64,000 nucleotides of DNA from Candidatus Auribacterota bacterium (GCA_026392035.1 JAPLCX010000097.1:1-64000); one strand, 5' to 3'. Counted from the first letter of the stretch, positions 52,259 through 61,836 are shown. Numbers and translations are program-made. The notes: generated by a model from the sequence alone, not told the origin.

Positions 52259-54409
52259 ATGACAACAGAGAAGAGAAAAGGATCCCACGACGTGAAACAG
52301 CAGATCTTTCCACTCTCTCTATTTGAGATGGCAGTGATTGCCGGCTTCTATATGTATGGGATAACACAATGGAGTAGCATACCCCATGTGGCGTTCGATG
52401 CATGCCTCTGTGGATCACTGCTGTTGTATTGGTCTGGAAGCCGTACTAAACTTTTGAGGGTACTGCTGTCGCCCCTGTGTGCATTTCCATTATCATATCT
52501 CCTTATCCTCGTCTGCCTCTGGAAAAGGTTTACCCCCTCATTGAGCGCTCTTATCTGGCATGACGATGCCCCTAATATTTACTATTCCACGATAGAGGGA
52601 TTAAGGATTCTGTCTGAGGGGGGAGTGGTTGGATGGAGATCGATAATGCTTGGGGGGTACCCGAGCATTTTTAACAGCAATTCCAACCTCGCATTGTTCT
52701 CGTGGCCGTTCATGCTCATCTGGGGCAATCAGACCGGCTTCAATGTCTTCATTTTTAGTACCATGATGATGTTCCCGCTGCTCTGCTACTTCTGTGCGAG
52801 GGCGTGGATTCGTTCCTGTCCGAGCGCTTCTGTGTGGGCGCTCTATTTCTCATGCGCATATCTGATCGGATACATGGGTGATTTCTTAGGGAATTGCACA
52901 TTCGACAACATGATCGCTATCGATCTCTATGTTCTCGCGCTCATGTTCGCGCGAGGCTTCCTGGATATGAAACCGATGAGCGGTTTCTACCTCGCGATCG
53001 CGATTGCACTGAGTGGTTACGCGCACCCCGCCTTTTTTGTGCTGTGTCTCTTGACTGTCTGTGCGCTCGTTATAGCGGGTTATAGAAGAATTGCTTACGT
53101 GGGCCGCCTGGCAATACTTCTTGTCGTTGTGTTCTTCTGCACGCTGCCGTACGGATGGTTTGTCCTAAATTACACGCGATACTTCGTCGAAAACCAGGAC
53201 AAGTTCGCTGTTGTCGCGGTTGACACTTCCTTCCATGCGCGTATCACCATGATCATACATGGCTTGAGGGGAATGCTCGATATGCCGGGAAGCCTGGCCC
53301 CGGGCATAGTCTTACTTCCGATCTGCGTGTGGCTCCTCATGCAGAGGACAGACAAGGAGATGCGTGCGGCGGCGTGGGCATATCTCCTCCTAATAGCGAT
53401 TATCGGTGTCGGGATGGAATTCACAGCTATGACCTTTCAGAGGATGCTGCGTGGGATGCCCGTCTTCTGGATTCTGTTCTTATCCGCGCAGACATCTCCA
53501 AAAGTGTCAGGGAATGGACGCGGGCGAACCCTGGCATCAAGTTTTTTGTTTTTCATAGTGGCTACATCTCTTGTAATGTCTGTTCCTTCTGCCATTTCCT
53601 GGTCAACCCCGCGTCTCAAGAGCCTTGACAGGTACAGTCGCCCTTTCCTGGAAATGATTGAGGGGCTGGGAGGGAATCTGGTGCTCTTCGAGGGGCAAGG
53701 TGGATTGAACCATGCAACCGAGACTGCCATGGCGCGGCGGAGCGAAAAGTGGTCCGATGACGTCCATCTTCTCGGTCCGATCGCACTTGCCACCGGAAAA
53801 AACTTTTTTTCATGGGATGCGGATGGATTCCATCCCAGCATCTTTCGTTCAAATGCAATCCCGTGTGGGACATATAAGGGCCGTTTCCTCTCCGAATATC
53901 CGCCACAGGAGATAAATGCCCTTTTGAAAAAGTGGGGGATCAAGTATCTCGTGTTGTGGAGCAATGAGGCACGGGACTATTTTGGCCGGCAAGGGGGTTC
54001 ATACAAACGCATATGGAATATTGACACCGGGGAATTGCAGAAAGCAGGTTTTGAGCCGGTGCGGTGGGAAATTTACGAGTTTTTTGATGCCGATCCGAGG
54101 AGCGTGGTGGTCGCCTCTGGATCTGGTGAGATTGAAACGAAGGATTATTTCACGAAGATTCTGCGTCTCCGGGGCGTGAAAAAGGGCGAGAAAGTGATCG
54201 TGCGCATGAATTATTTCCCGGCCTGGAGGGCGTTCTGGGAAGGGCATGATGTGGACTTGTTCAATGAGGATGGGCAACTGGCGATGCAATGCCCGGCGGA
54301 CGGGAATATGATTATCCGTTTATACTTCCCCAGGTACACAGTATTAACCATAATGGCGGTGCTGTCGCTCGCGGCATGTTTCTTCTTAGCGAAGAGGGGA
54401 TATGTGTAG
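52259..54409 (+). CDS. Large polytopic membrane protein, YfhO/GT-C-like
   Basis: The product has 716 aa. About 12-13 hydrophobic segments are present, the last one at the extreme C-terminus. The loop near residues 98-140 carries ALIWHDDAPNIYYST and LGGYPSIFNSNSNLALFSWP. The former has the acidic pair expected of GT-C enzymes and the latter resembles the YfhO loop phrase with G-x-P and N. The soluble domain (about residues 445-690) ends in a beta-sandwich with MNYFPAWRAFWEG, equivalent to FFPGWQAYVDG in the 27000 gene. It is therefore a distant YfhO relative. An AGGA ribosome-binding site precedes the ATG. First of three membrane-protein genes in a row. Confidence 0.84.
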   Translation: MTTEKRKGSHDVKQQIFPLSLFEMAVIAGFYMYGITQWSSIPHVAFDACLCGSLLLYWSGSRTKLLRVLLSPLCAFPLSYLLILVCLWKRFTPSLSALIWHDDAPNIYYSTIEGLRILSEGGVVGWRSIMLGGYPSIFNSNSNLALFSWPFMLIWGNQTGFNVFIFSTMMMFPLLCYFCARAWIRSCPSASVWALYFSCAYLIGYMGDFLGNCTFDNMIAIDLYVLALMFARGFLDMKPMSGFYLAIAIALSGYAHPAFFVLCLLTVCALVIAGYRRIAYVGRLAILLVVVFFCTLPYGWFVLNYTRYFVENQDKFAVVAVDTSFHARITMIIHGLRGMLDMPGSLAPGIVLLPICVWLLMQRTDKEMRAAAWAYLLLIAIIGVGMEFTAMTFQRMLRGMPVFWILFLSAQTSPKVSGNGRGRTLASSFLFFIVATSLVMSVPSAISWSTPRLKSLDRYSRPFLEMIEGLGGNLVLFEGQGGLNHATETAMARRSEKWSDDVHLLGPIALATGKNFFSWDADGFHPSIFRSNAIPCGTYKGRFLSEYPPQEINALLKKWGIKYLVLWSNEARDYFGRQGGSYKRIWNIDTGELQKAGFEPVRWEIYEFFDADPRSVVVASGSGEIETKDYFTKILRLRGVKKGEKVIVRMNYFPAWRAFWEGHDVDLFNEDGQLAMQCPADGNMIIRLYFPRYTVLTIMAVLSLAACFFLAKRGYV

Positions 54410-54544
54410 GGGTGTTAGATTTGAGAGAGAAGCAGGGCTCAATGTGCTTGCTATCCTTCCTCTGGTCATATGGGATATCCTCTCGCGGCGTGGGGTGCTG
54501 TAGTTCTCACTCCCCTTGAAAGGTGAAATGATGGGGTGGTGCGC

Positions 54545-56284
54545 ATGGTGACTTGGAACTATCGACACATGGAACCTGCCTGCCTGGAAACCTCGGGGAG
54601 AAATGCACGGAACCATCAACCCGATATGACCGCCTATCCAGAAGAAGCATTCGTAACACGCATCTGCACGATGGTACTCCTCCCCCTCTTCTTTTACCTT
54701 GCATGTTTCAGTGCCCTGACCTATCCTCTCATCACCCGTGTCGCAACACACTATATCTCCGATTCCGGGGACTGGTGCATGGATGCGCCTCAGAATATAT
54801 GGAACATGTGGTGGGTCAATAAGGCGGTGACAGAACTCCACCAGCCTGTGTGGCAGACAAATTACCTGCACTATCCACATGGCAGCACGCTCCTCGGTCA
54901 CACGCTTAATCCTTTCAATGGGTTTGCGGGTATTATCCTCCAGAGATTTATGACCCTCCCGCAGGCCTATAACACGATGGTCATATTCAGTTTTATCGTG
55001 GGGGGGTGGGCGGCGTTCTATCTCGCCTACCTATTCTCACGCTCCTACGCCGGCAGCCTGCTCGCGGGGTACATCTTCACCTTTTCACCCTTCCACTTCG
55101 CGCACGCCCTGGGGCACCTCCAGCTCGTCTCTCTCGAGTGGATCCCCCTCTTCATCGCGGCCTTCTATCTCTTTCTGGACAGGCCTACTGTGATCAGAGC
55201 GGCTGCGTCGGCATTGCTGCTCTTCCTCATCATCCTGTGCGACTACTATTATGCCTTCTATTCAATGGTGACGGCCGTCATCATCGCGGGGTACTGGATG
55301 TGGATGAAGAGAGACTTTCTCCTCCTGGTCAGGAGGGAGTACCGCAGGCCGATGGCGGTGTTTGCAGCCCTCGGCCTCGTCACCACAGGGGCGCTCGTAG
55401 GGTTTTTTATTCTTGCCCACCGCAGCGACCCGTTCACCGGCGGTCACTCGGTCGAGGAGAATTCGATGAACCTCTCGTCTCTTGTTATTTACGGGGGACA
55501 TTGGCGTTTCAGGGAATTAACGCGCCGCTTCTGGGAGGGGCTCCCCCCAAACCCCGTTGAGACGAGCGTGTATCTCGGGTTTTCGGTGATCGCCGTACTG
55601 GTGTACGCGTGGGTGAAGAGAAGGAAGATAGCGGCGCATGGACTGGGTCTCTGGTATTTCATTCTTCTCTTCTTTGTGATTCTGGCGCTCGGGCCCGTGA
55701 TGCGCATCGGAGGCAGTGCGCTCACGTGGTTCCCTCTCCCGTACAGTGCTCTCACATACATGTTCCCTCTCCTGAATCTTTCAGGATGCGCCATGCGCAT
55801 GATGGTTATGGTATACCTCTCCGCCGGCGTCATTGCCGCCATGGCGTACCCTCTTCTGCGCCGCGGGCTTCTTGGGAGTAAAATGGTTCTTGCCGTCTTC
55901 GTCATCCTCTTAGTTCTTGAGTACCTGCCGTATCCACTGTCCGCGCAGCGGGCGAGGGTTCCCGCCTATGTCCAGGTGTTCAGGGCCCTCCCCCCCGGCG
56001 CGGTAGCGGACTGTCTTAACGATAAATACAGTGCGCACTACTATCAAACACTGTACGAAAGACCGCGCGTCGCAGGTTACCTCTCGCGCTATCCTGCGAG
56101 TGTGGAGCGAAAATATACTGAAATTGACGAGGTGATGATGATGGATATTCCCCGATATTCAAAAAAGTTATATGACGAGTACAAGCTGCGCTATATCCTC
56201 ACGAAACCGGATTATCCACCCAATCCGAAATTAAAGCTGCTCTATACCGATGCGGAGTGTAGGATCTATGAACTCCAGCCGTGA
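54545..56284 (+). CDS. Polytopic membrane protein, GT-C-like
   Basis: The product has 579 aa from the ATG at 54545 (a GTG at 54536 and later ATGs are alternatives). About 11 hydrophobic segments. The N-terminal part reads TYPLITRVATHYIS, GDWCMDAPQNIWNMWWVNKA and YPHGSTLLGHTLNPF, and is homologous to the start of the 44666 protein (YPLIIGMTNT, EGAYWI, FFPHRDTL). A 110-aa soluble tail follows but no discoidin domain. 7 bp separate it from the GT87-like gene downstream. Function by analogy: transfer of a lipid-linked sugar. Confidence 0.82.
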   Translation: MVTWNYRHMEPACLETSGRNARNHQPDMTAYPEEAFVTRICTMVLLPLFFYLACFSALTYPLITRVATHYISDSGDWCMDAPQNIWNMWWVNKAVTELHQPVWQTNYLHYPHGSTLLGHTLNPFNGFAGIILQRFMTLPQAYNTMVIFSFIVGGWAAFYLAYLFSRSYAGSLLAGYIFTFSPFHFAHALGHLQLVSLEWIPLFIAAFYLFLDRPTVIRAAASALLLFLIILCDYYYAFYSMVTAVIIAGYWMWMKRDFLLLVRREYRRPMAVFAALGLVTTGALVGFFILAHRSDPFTGGHSVEENSMNLSSLVIYGGHWRFRELTRRFWEGLPPNPVETSVYLGFSVIAVLVYAWVKRRKIAAHGLGLWYFILLFFVILALGPVMRIGGSALTWFPLPYSALTYMFPLLNLSGCAMRMMVMVYLSAGVIAAMAYPLLRRGLLGSKMVLAVFVILLVLEYLPYPLSAQRARVPAYVQVFRALPPGAVADCLNDKYSAHYYQTLYERPRVAGYLSRYPASVERKYTEIDEVMMMDIPRYSKKLYDEYKLRYILTKPDYPPNPKLKLLYTDAECRIYELQP

Positions 56285-56290
56285 GGTGCT

Positions 56291-57493
56291 ATGAGAGCGA
56301 TGTTGGTTAAAAAAGCGGCATATGCATTCGTCCTCTTCTATTTCCTCTATCTGGTAGCTCATATTGCATTTGATAAAAGCGATGACTACCAGTGGGACTT
56401 TAGGTCAAATTGCAATGCTGCGAAGGCCTACGTCAGCGGATTAAATCCGTATTCGGGTACGTACTTACAATTCAATCGCGCCTATCCGTATCCCCCTCAC
56501 ACATTGTGGTTTTACAAGCTATTCACATTAGTAAACTGGAATACGGCGTTCTATCTTTTCTTGTTTTTGAAAGCTGCATTACTGGGATGGCTCATCTACC
56601 TCTGGCGCTCCAGGTTTATTGGAGAGGAGTGTGATGCCCTCTTCTTCTTATTTTGCATAGTGGCATACAACAGTCCTCTTTGTACAGACCTGTGGGTTGG
56701 CAATAATACGGTGATAGAGCAGTGTGTCCTCTGGTCTGCCTTCTCCTTTTACCTTCGGAGGAAGCTCGTGCCCTTCTGCGCCCTGGTTGTGCTCCTGGCA
56801 GCATGGAGAATTACCGAGGCCTATTTTCTCATTCTTGTGCTATTTTCTACCGACAAGAAAAGATATTTATACATGGTCGGTTCCTGTGTGGCGCTCGCGG
56901 GTATTTTATTGCTCTCGTTTCTCAAGAATCCGCAATTGTATGCGTCATCCGTGAATGGGATTATGAACCTCGCATTTATTAAGCAACATGGGGGTTTAGA
57001 GTGTCCGTCCTCATACTACTTTCTGCGAAGCTTATTTGATTTGCTGGCCAAAAAGACTGGGCTTGTGGTGCCGAGTCATATTACGTGGGGCTGCTATATC
57101 GGCATAGCCGTAATTGTTATTTCTCTGACGTATCAGGCGTGTGTCAGAGTGAGCGCGGCCCGATCAAAATCGGATGTACAGAAAATACTTGTATATCTCA
57201 ATTGTTTTGCATATGTACTCGTTCTTCCTTACATCTCAGATTACTGGTACGCTCTCCTTATCGTACCTACGTATTACGTGATGAAGAGAGCTACTCGGTT
57301 GAGTACCTACATTCTCCTGTTCATTCTGGCGAGCCTCTCAAAAGAGGGCAAATTTTTCTACGATGATGTGGTTGGACTCATGTGGAACTATTACCCGTTG
57401 CTTATTGCGTATGCGATGTGGGGAATATTCCTCGGCATACTTTGGGGGGACAACGCGCGCGCATATGACAGGGTACCAGAGGCGACACGATGA
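56291..57493 (+). CDS. GT87-like (DUF2029) polytopic mannosyltransferase family protein
   Basis: The product has 400 aa with about 10 hydrophobic segments. The first loop has YQWDFRSNCNAAKAYVSGLN followed by PYSGTYLQF and AYPYPPH, the D-x-x-x-x-x(N/Y) and YPP pattern of the GT87/PimE-like group. The motif NSPLCTDLWVGNNTV matches the GQ/GN-containing loop of the same family. GT87 enzymes use polyprenyl-phosphate mannose on the outer membrane face. It ends 47 bp before the end of the convergent rSAM gene. Somewhat AT-rich. Confidence 0.86.
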   Translation: MRAMLVKKAAYAFVLFYFLYLVAHIAFDKSDDYQWDFRSNCNAAKAYVSGLNPYSGTYLQFNRAYPYPPHTLWFYKLFTLVNWNTAFYLFLFLKAALLGWLIYLWRSRFIGEECDALFFLFCIVAYNSPLCTDLWVGNNTVIEQCVLWSAFSFYLRRKLVPFCALVVLLAAWRITEAYFLILVLFSTDKKRYLYMVGSCVALAGILLLSFLKNPQLYASSVNGIMNLAFIKQHGGLECPSSYYFLRSLFDLLAKKTGLVVPSHITWGCYIGIAVIVISLTYQACVRVSAARSKSDVQKILVYLNCFAYVLVLPYISDYWYALLIVPTYYVMKRATRLSTYILLFILASLSKEGKFFYDDVVGLMWNYYPLLIAYAMWGIFLGILWGDNARAYDRVPEATR

Positions 57494-57539
57494 AAGTTGA
57501 AGGTGGAGGTGCTACCTTATAATCTTGTCTTGCGCAGAA

Positions 57540-58988
57540 TTATATGCGTTCCTCTGTAGATGCCTGTTTCTTTCGCAAAAGAAAAGATGTCAGGTTGGGG
57601 AGGAGGCTCAGGATGACCCAGAGGTATGAAGGGTTGCACAGTGTCTCTTTCATTGCCCTCAAGATGAACCGTGGACGGAAGTAAAATTCCCTGAAGGCCT
57701 TTTTGATCCATCGGGCGTGATCGAAACCGGCTATTTTCAGCTTCCCGCCCTCTGAAGAGAGCCACGTGGAAAAGGATGTCAGCTCGCCGCGGTAATGTTC
57801 CGGATGCCACCAGTTTTCCTGCACCGTGTGATCCCTGAGGCCTTGAGTGTAAATTGCAGTGCCCGGATATGCGGTCGTGAAGAAAAAAACCGCAATGTCG
57901 GGATTCAACTTCTTTGCAAGGTCGATAGTCTGCTGTGCGGTTTCCTGCGTCTCACCCGGGTTGCCGAGCATGAAGGCGGCATACGTTTTAATGCCGGCCT
58001 CATGTGTCATCCTGAAGGCCTCAATGATCTGGCCGACCGTGGTCCCCTTCTGAAGGTTGTCGAGTATCGTCTGAGAACCGGACTCGGCCCCGTACAGTAT
58101 CATGCTGCAGCCCGCCTTTTTCATTTCACCCAGCAGTTCTCGATCCACACAGTCAACCCGGCTGTTGCACCGCCAGGACATCTTGAGATTAGCCCGCTGA
58201 ATTTCTTCCATGAGGTGCATGCTATGCGCGCGATTCAGAGTAAACGTGCTATCCTTGAATGAAAAATGTCGTATGCCATGATCCTGCACAATAGATCTGA
58301 TCTCGTCAACGATCAAGGCAGGTGTTCGGAGTCTCAATTTCTTCCCCTGGCTTATGTAGGCGTCGCAGTACGAGCAGTGGTACGGACACCCCCGGCTTAC
58401 GATCATGGAGGCTACATTCTTCCCCGGTAGATAGGGCATGGAATAGGAAATCATATCGAGCATCCGGTAACTCAGCGGGTTCAGCTCGTCAATGTCGGGA
58501 ATAAAAGCTCTGTGTCTGTTCTTTTGGATTTTACCCGTGCCGTCTCTGTAGATCAGTCCCTCGACAAGAGGCCAGTGATGATTATCCGGTTTTAAGCACA
58601 ATTCCCACAGCGGGTATTCCCCCTCGCCGTAGATGACGAAATCGAGCTCGGGGCAGATGGTGAGGCTCTCTTCCATGGTGGCATTGGCATGGGCGCCGCC
58701 GAGACAGGTTTTGATATTTTTTTCGAGCGACTTGATTTGCCGCGCGATGGTGAGGGCTACGGGAAGCTGTGGCGTCATCGCGCTTATTCCGATCAAATCT
58801 GGAGCTGAAGCGGCAATCCGCTGAACGATCTCATCTACTGTCAGGCCCTTGATTTCGCCGTCGATCACGCCTGTCTCGATGCCGCGCCTCTGGAGAAACG
58901 TCGCCAGGTAGAGCGCGCCAAGCGGCTGGAGGCCGTAGCGTGGTTTCTGGCCGGGAATAAGCGGGGGATAGACGAGTTGGACTTTCAT
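57540..58988 (-). CDS. B12-binding domain radical SAM protein
   Basis: The product has 482 aa. Start MKVQLVYPPLIPGQ overlaps the upstream stop by 4 bp. The B12 domain contains a GIETGVIDGEIKG segment and LGGAHANATMEE; rSAM motif C201/C205/C208 (RGCPYHCSYC), FKDSTFTL, GAESGSQTIL and FYFRPRFILRAM at the C-terminus. It belongs to the FRP clade. Third gene of the operon GT2, FrhB-methyltransferase fusion, rSAM. The electron-transfer protein before it could in principle supply electrons to the enzyme, but this is speculative. Confidence 0.93.
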   Translation of the reverse strand: MKVQLVYPPLIPGQKPRYGLQPLGALYLATFLQRRGIETGVIDGEIKGLTVDEIVQRIAASAPDLIGISAMTPQLPVALTIARQIKSLEKNIKTCLGGAHANATMEESLTICPELDFVIYGEGEYPLWELCLKPDNHHWPLVEGLIYRDGTGKIQKNRHRAFIPDIDELNPLSYRMLDMISYSMPYLPGKNVASMIVSRGCPYHCSYCDAYISQGKKLRLRTPALIVDEIRSIVQDHGIRHFSFKDSTFTLNRAHSMHLMEEIQRANLKMSWRCNSRVDCVDRELLGEMKKAGCSMILYGAESGSQTILDNLQKGTTVGQIIEAFRMTHEAGIKTYAAFMLGNPGETQETAQQTIDLAKKLNPDIAVFFFTTAYPGTAIYTQGLRDHTVQENWWHPEHYRGELTSFSTWLSSEGGKLKIAGFDHARWIKKAFREFYFRPRFILRAMKETLCNPSYLWVILSLLPNLTSFLLRKKQASTEERI

Positions 58989-60976
58989 TGCGCGTTATGT
59001 GTCTCCTCGTCCGCGGTGATCTTCCGGCACCAGAGGATGCGGCGGAGACATATCCAGCGCCTTATTATTTCGGGAAGCAGGTTCTCGATCCACTCGCCGG
59101 TTCGCGTGATCCAGCGCGGGCCATAGGGGATGAGCACCGTGCTCTCTTCACGATCGATTTTAAAACCGGATTCCGCGAGGGATGACATGAGCTCTTTCCT
59201 GGGGATGAAACGGTGCGGGCCCTCGCCGTGGTGTAATCCCGTCGCCGCCGCGAACGTATGGAGCGGGTCCCAGAGCACATTCGGTGTTGTGAGCAGAAGT
59301 CCCCCCCCGGGTTTGAGAACACGGCTGAGTTCGGAAAGGAACTCATGATAGGCGAAGATGTGTTCGATGGTTTCGAATGAGACAATGTGGTCAAACAGAG
59401 CGTCATCGAACGGCAGGCGCATATCACGCCAGAGAAGCACCTGGTAGGTCATTCCTTCCCGCGAGAGTCTGTCCCTGCAGATGGAGACCATTGAAGCGGA
59501 GGGATCGAGGCCGGTCATTCGTATTCTCTTCCTCTTGCCGAAGTAGAGCGTCCCGTTGCCGGTGCGGCATGCGATGTCGAGTATGCGATCGCCTTCCCTG
59601 ATCTCACCGGCGCACACGCGATATCCGTCCGAAAACCGCCGCCCGTAGGAGTAGGTTTTTACATTGATCTCATCGTAGTCCTCTGTTGCATCCCAGTGCC
59701 GTCCCACATCATCGAGCGACCAGTAGCGATTCCCTTTGCCCCCGAGCCGCTTCTTGCTCCGCCCCCTGAATCCCCTCGCCAGCCAGCCCAGGGCGGTCAG
59801 GGGGAGGAGGCCGAGCATAATCCGCGCGGGGCGGCTCCTCCCGATGTGGAGTGTGACGAAGAAGAGGGCAGCAGAGATTTTTTCTGGCATCGAGAGTGGG
59901 AGATGTGGCAAATTGAATGCGGGAGTAGTGGGGGAGAGACTCAGCCGGACCGAGATCGCGCGTTTCTTGTACTGGATGAGGTGCGCGTGTGAGCGATAGA
60001 GCTGCGCGGAGGTCAGATCCTTGATTTGCAATGAGCTTCCTGCTGCTTGCAAAAGCTCCTTTCCTTTTTCTGTACGCACGATGATTGAGGAATATCCACG
60101 CTCCGCATCGTTGTCAGGCCAGTAGTCTCCGATCGAGATGTCGGCGAGTTCGGCGAAGAGGTCAGGGCAAACAGCGCAGCGCGGAGGGAGATGAGTGAGA
60201 TGGAGAAAGTTGTAGCTTTGTTTGGGGATAGAGAGGATTTTCCCATCCCTTGTCGAAACCGTGAAGCTGCCCGGCCACTCCCCCCCCCGGTAGCTGAGTG
60301 AGGAGACCTTGTGGGGATCGATACCCAGTTTCTTGAGGAGGAAAGGGGTCGCCTCCGGTGTGAGGTTAAAGCCGCAGAAGAGTCCGATGGTGTGGGTGAT
60401 CGGTGAGGCCGTCATGGCTCCTGACTGCTGCAATTTTCGAATGCCGTGAATGTGACAGGGAAGTCCGACAAGCGCAAGCGGGCCTCGCAGGTTTCCCGTT
60501 TCGGCGAGTGCACTGTTGATGGGAAGGAGGGTGTACTTTGACCCCGCAGCACCCGATATTTCCCCGACCGTCCTCGCAATCCTGATCTCCGGCTGGAATG
60601 GCCGCGCTTCCGACATGGCGCAGACGATGGCTCCCTGAATGAGATTGCTCCCCAGAGCGGAACAGAGAATCTCCGTCACGGCGCCGCCGGAAGAAAATGC
60701 GCCTGTGAGGGCACGACTGTCGGAACGGCCGATATACATGGCCCGGAAGCATCCGAAGTAGGGGTCGGGCACATGATCCGGGAACAAGCGATGATTCATC
60801 TCTTTGAAGTCAACGGCGATGCCGGGGCACGCTAGATAGCACGCGCCGCAATGATCGCACTCTTCGACGAGCTTCACATGACCCTCGATGTAACCAAGAG
60901 CCCTGTGGGGACATGCAGCGATGCAGGTGCCGCAGCTGTGGCAGAGAGCCTGAGGGATATCCAGGAAACTGGGCAT
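58985..60976 (-). CDS. Fusion of an F420 hydrogenase beta-subunit (FrhB)-like protein with a SAM methyltransferase
   Basis: The product has 663 aa. The N-terminal two 4Fe-4S motifs are CHSCGTCIAACP (about residues 12-23) and CDHCGACYLACP (about 40-51). An FrhB-like flavin/iron-sulfur oxidoreductase (about 75-340) follows, with GLPCHIHGIRKLQ, GLFCGFN, CAVCPDLFAELADISIGDYW and SIIVRTEKGKELLQ. A basic, partly hydrophobic linker (about 370-425) follows. The C-terminal part (about 430-640) is a class I methyltransferase with ILDIACRTGNG (motif I has Ala-Cys-Arg for the usual GCG), FETIEHIF and RVLKPGGGLLLTTPN. FrhB homologues occur in polysaccharide loci as putative reductases. The fused pair may reduce and methylate one substrate. 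The start lies 2 bp after the GT2 stop. Confidence 0.88.
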   Translation of the reverse strand: MPSFLDIPQALCHSCGTCIAACPHRALGYIEGHVKLVEECDHCGACYLACPGIAVDFKEMNHRLFPDHVPDPYFGCFRAMYIGRSDSRALTGAFSSGGAVTEILCSALGSNLIQGAIVCAMSEARPFQPEIRIARTVGEISGAAGSKYTLLPINSALAETGNLRGPLALVGLPCHIHGIRKLQQSGAMTASPITHTIGLFCGFNLTPEATPFLLKKLGIDPHKVSSLSYRGGEWPGSFTVSTRDGKILSIPKQSYNFLHLTHLPPRCAVCPDLFAELADISIGDYWPDNDAERGYSSIIVRTEKGKELLQAAGSSLQIKDLTSAQLYRSHAHLIQYKKRAISVRLSLSPTTPAFNLPHLPLSMPEKISAALFFVTLHIGRSRPARIMLGLLPLTALGWLARGFRGRSKKRLGGKGNRYWSLDDVGRHWDATEDYDEINVKTYSYGRRFSDGYRVCAGEIREGDRILDIACRTGNGTLYFGKRKRIRMTGLDPSASMVSICRDRLSREGMTYQVLLWRDMRLPFDDALFDHIVSFETIEHIFAYHEFLSELSRVLKPGGGLLLTTPNVLWDPLHTFAAATGLHHGEGPHRFIPRKELMSSLAESGFKIDREESTVLIPYGPRWITRTGEWIENLLPEIIRRWICLRRILWCRKITADEETHNAQ

Positions 60977-60978
60977 GG

Positions 60979-61812
60979 CTACCTTCTCTTGATGATGATG
61001 TCGGCGAGCAACCCGAGCAGGGCTATCTGGAGGGAGAAGAGTATCAGGATGATCGTGGTCACATCCATTACCCTGTGGAACGCGAAGAGGCTGTAGAGCC
61101 CCACCGCAAGTCCGGAGATGAGCAGGATCGCGCTCACGGGGAGGAAAATCTCGAGCGGCTTGAAATATGTGGCAAGCCGCACGATAAGAAGGAGGAAGTT
61201 TAAGAAATCGCGGATGGGGCGGATTTTGCTCTTCCTGCCCCTGCTCCGGTAACAGATGGGAACGTACTCGATCTTATGGCGATTGACCAGGTACGCAACC
61301 GTGAGCGTTGTGGTGAGAGAAAAACCATCAGGGAGGAGATGGAGGTAGCGCAGCGCCGTCTCCTTGCGAAAAACCCTCAGTCCCGAATTGAGGTCCGGCA
61401 CGCGAGTCCTCGTGAGCAGCCAGACTATCTCGCGGAGTATCGTCTTGGCGAGCCGGTTCAGCGGCGGGAGCGGGCTCCGGGCCCCGACGACCATTTCACA
61501 CCCAGCGAGTTTCCCGAGGAGCAAGTTGATCTGTTCAGGAGGGTATGTCGCATCAGCGTCAATGAGGGCAATCTGCTCGCCGGAGGCAGCTTTGATACCG
61601 TCTTTGACAGAGCTGCCGTAACCACAGTTGGCCTCATGGCAGATCAGGGTGATGCCGCTCATTGAGCGGAGGAGTTCAATTGAACCATCATTGCTCGCAT
61701 CATCCACCACGATGATTTCATATTTTTGGCCGTTGAGGGCGTGAGTAAGGCCATTGATGGTCGCCTGGAGTGTGTCACGTTCGTTGTATACCGGTACAAT
61801 AATACTGATCAA
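60979..61812 (-). CDS. GT2 glycosyltransferase with two C-terminal membrane helices
   Basis: The product has 277 aa. A TTG start at 61812 (decoded as Met, then ISIIVPVYNER) is preferred: GGAGG sits five bases upstream (complement of 61818-61822), and the promoter predicts transcription from about 61830, downstream of the GTG at 61833. VVDDASNDGS and IDADATYPP (DXD, near residue 86), PDLNSGLRVFRK and a terminal pair of membrane helices make it a paralogue of 15137-15985, of the DPG/GtrB type. It heads the operon and probably makes a polyprenyl-phosphate sugar for a GT-C enzyme. Confidence 0.91.
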   Translation of the reverse strand: MISIIVPVYNERDTLQATINGLTHALNGQKYEIIVVDDASNDGSIELLRSMSGITLICHEANCGYGSSVKDGIKAASGEQIALIDADATYPPEQINLLLGKLAGCEMVVGARSPLPPLNRLAKTILREIVWLLTRTRVPDLNSGLRVFRKETALRYLHLLPDGFSLTTTLTVAYLVNRHKIEYVPICYRSRGRKSKIRPIRDFLNFLLLIVRLATYFKPLEIFLPVSAILLISGLAVGLYSLFAFHRVMDVTTIILILFSLQIALLGLLADIIIKRR

Positions 61813-61836
61813 GAAAACCTCCGTACATTCCACTCC

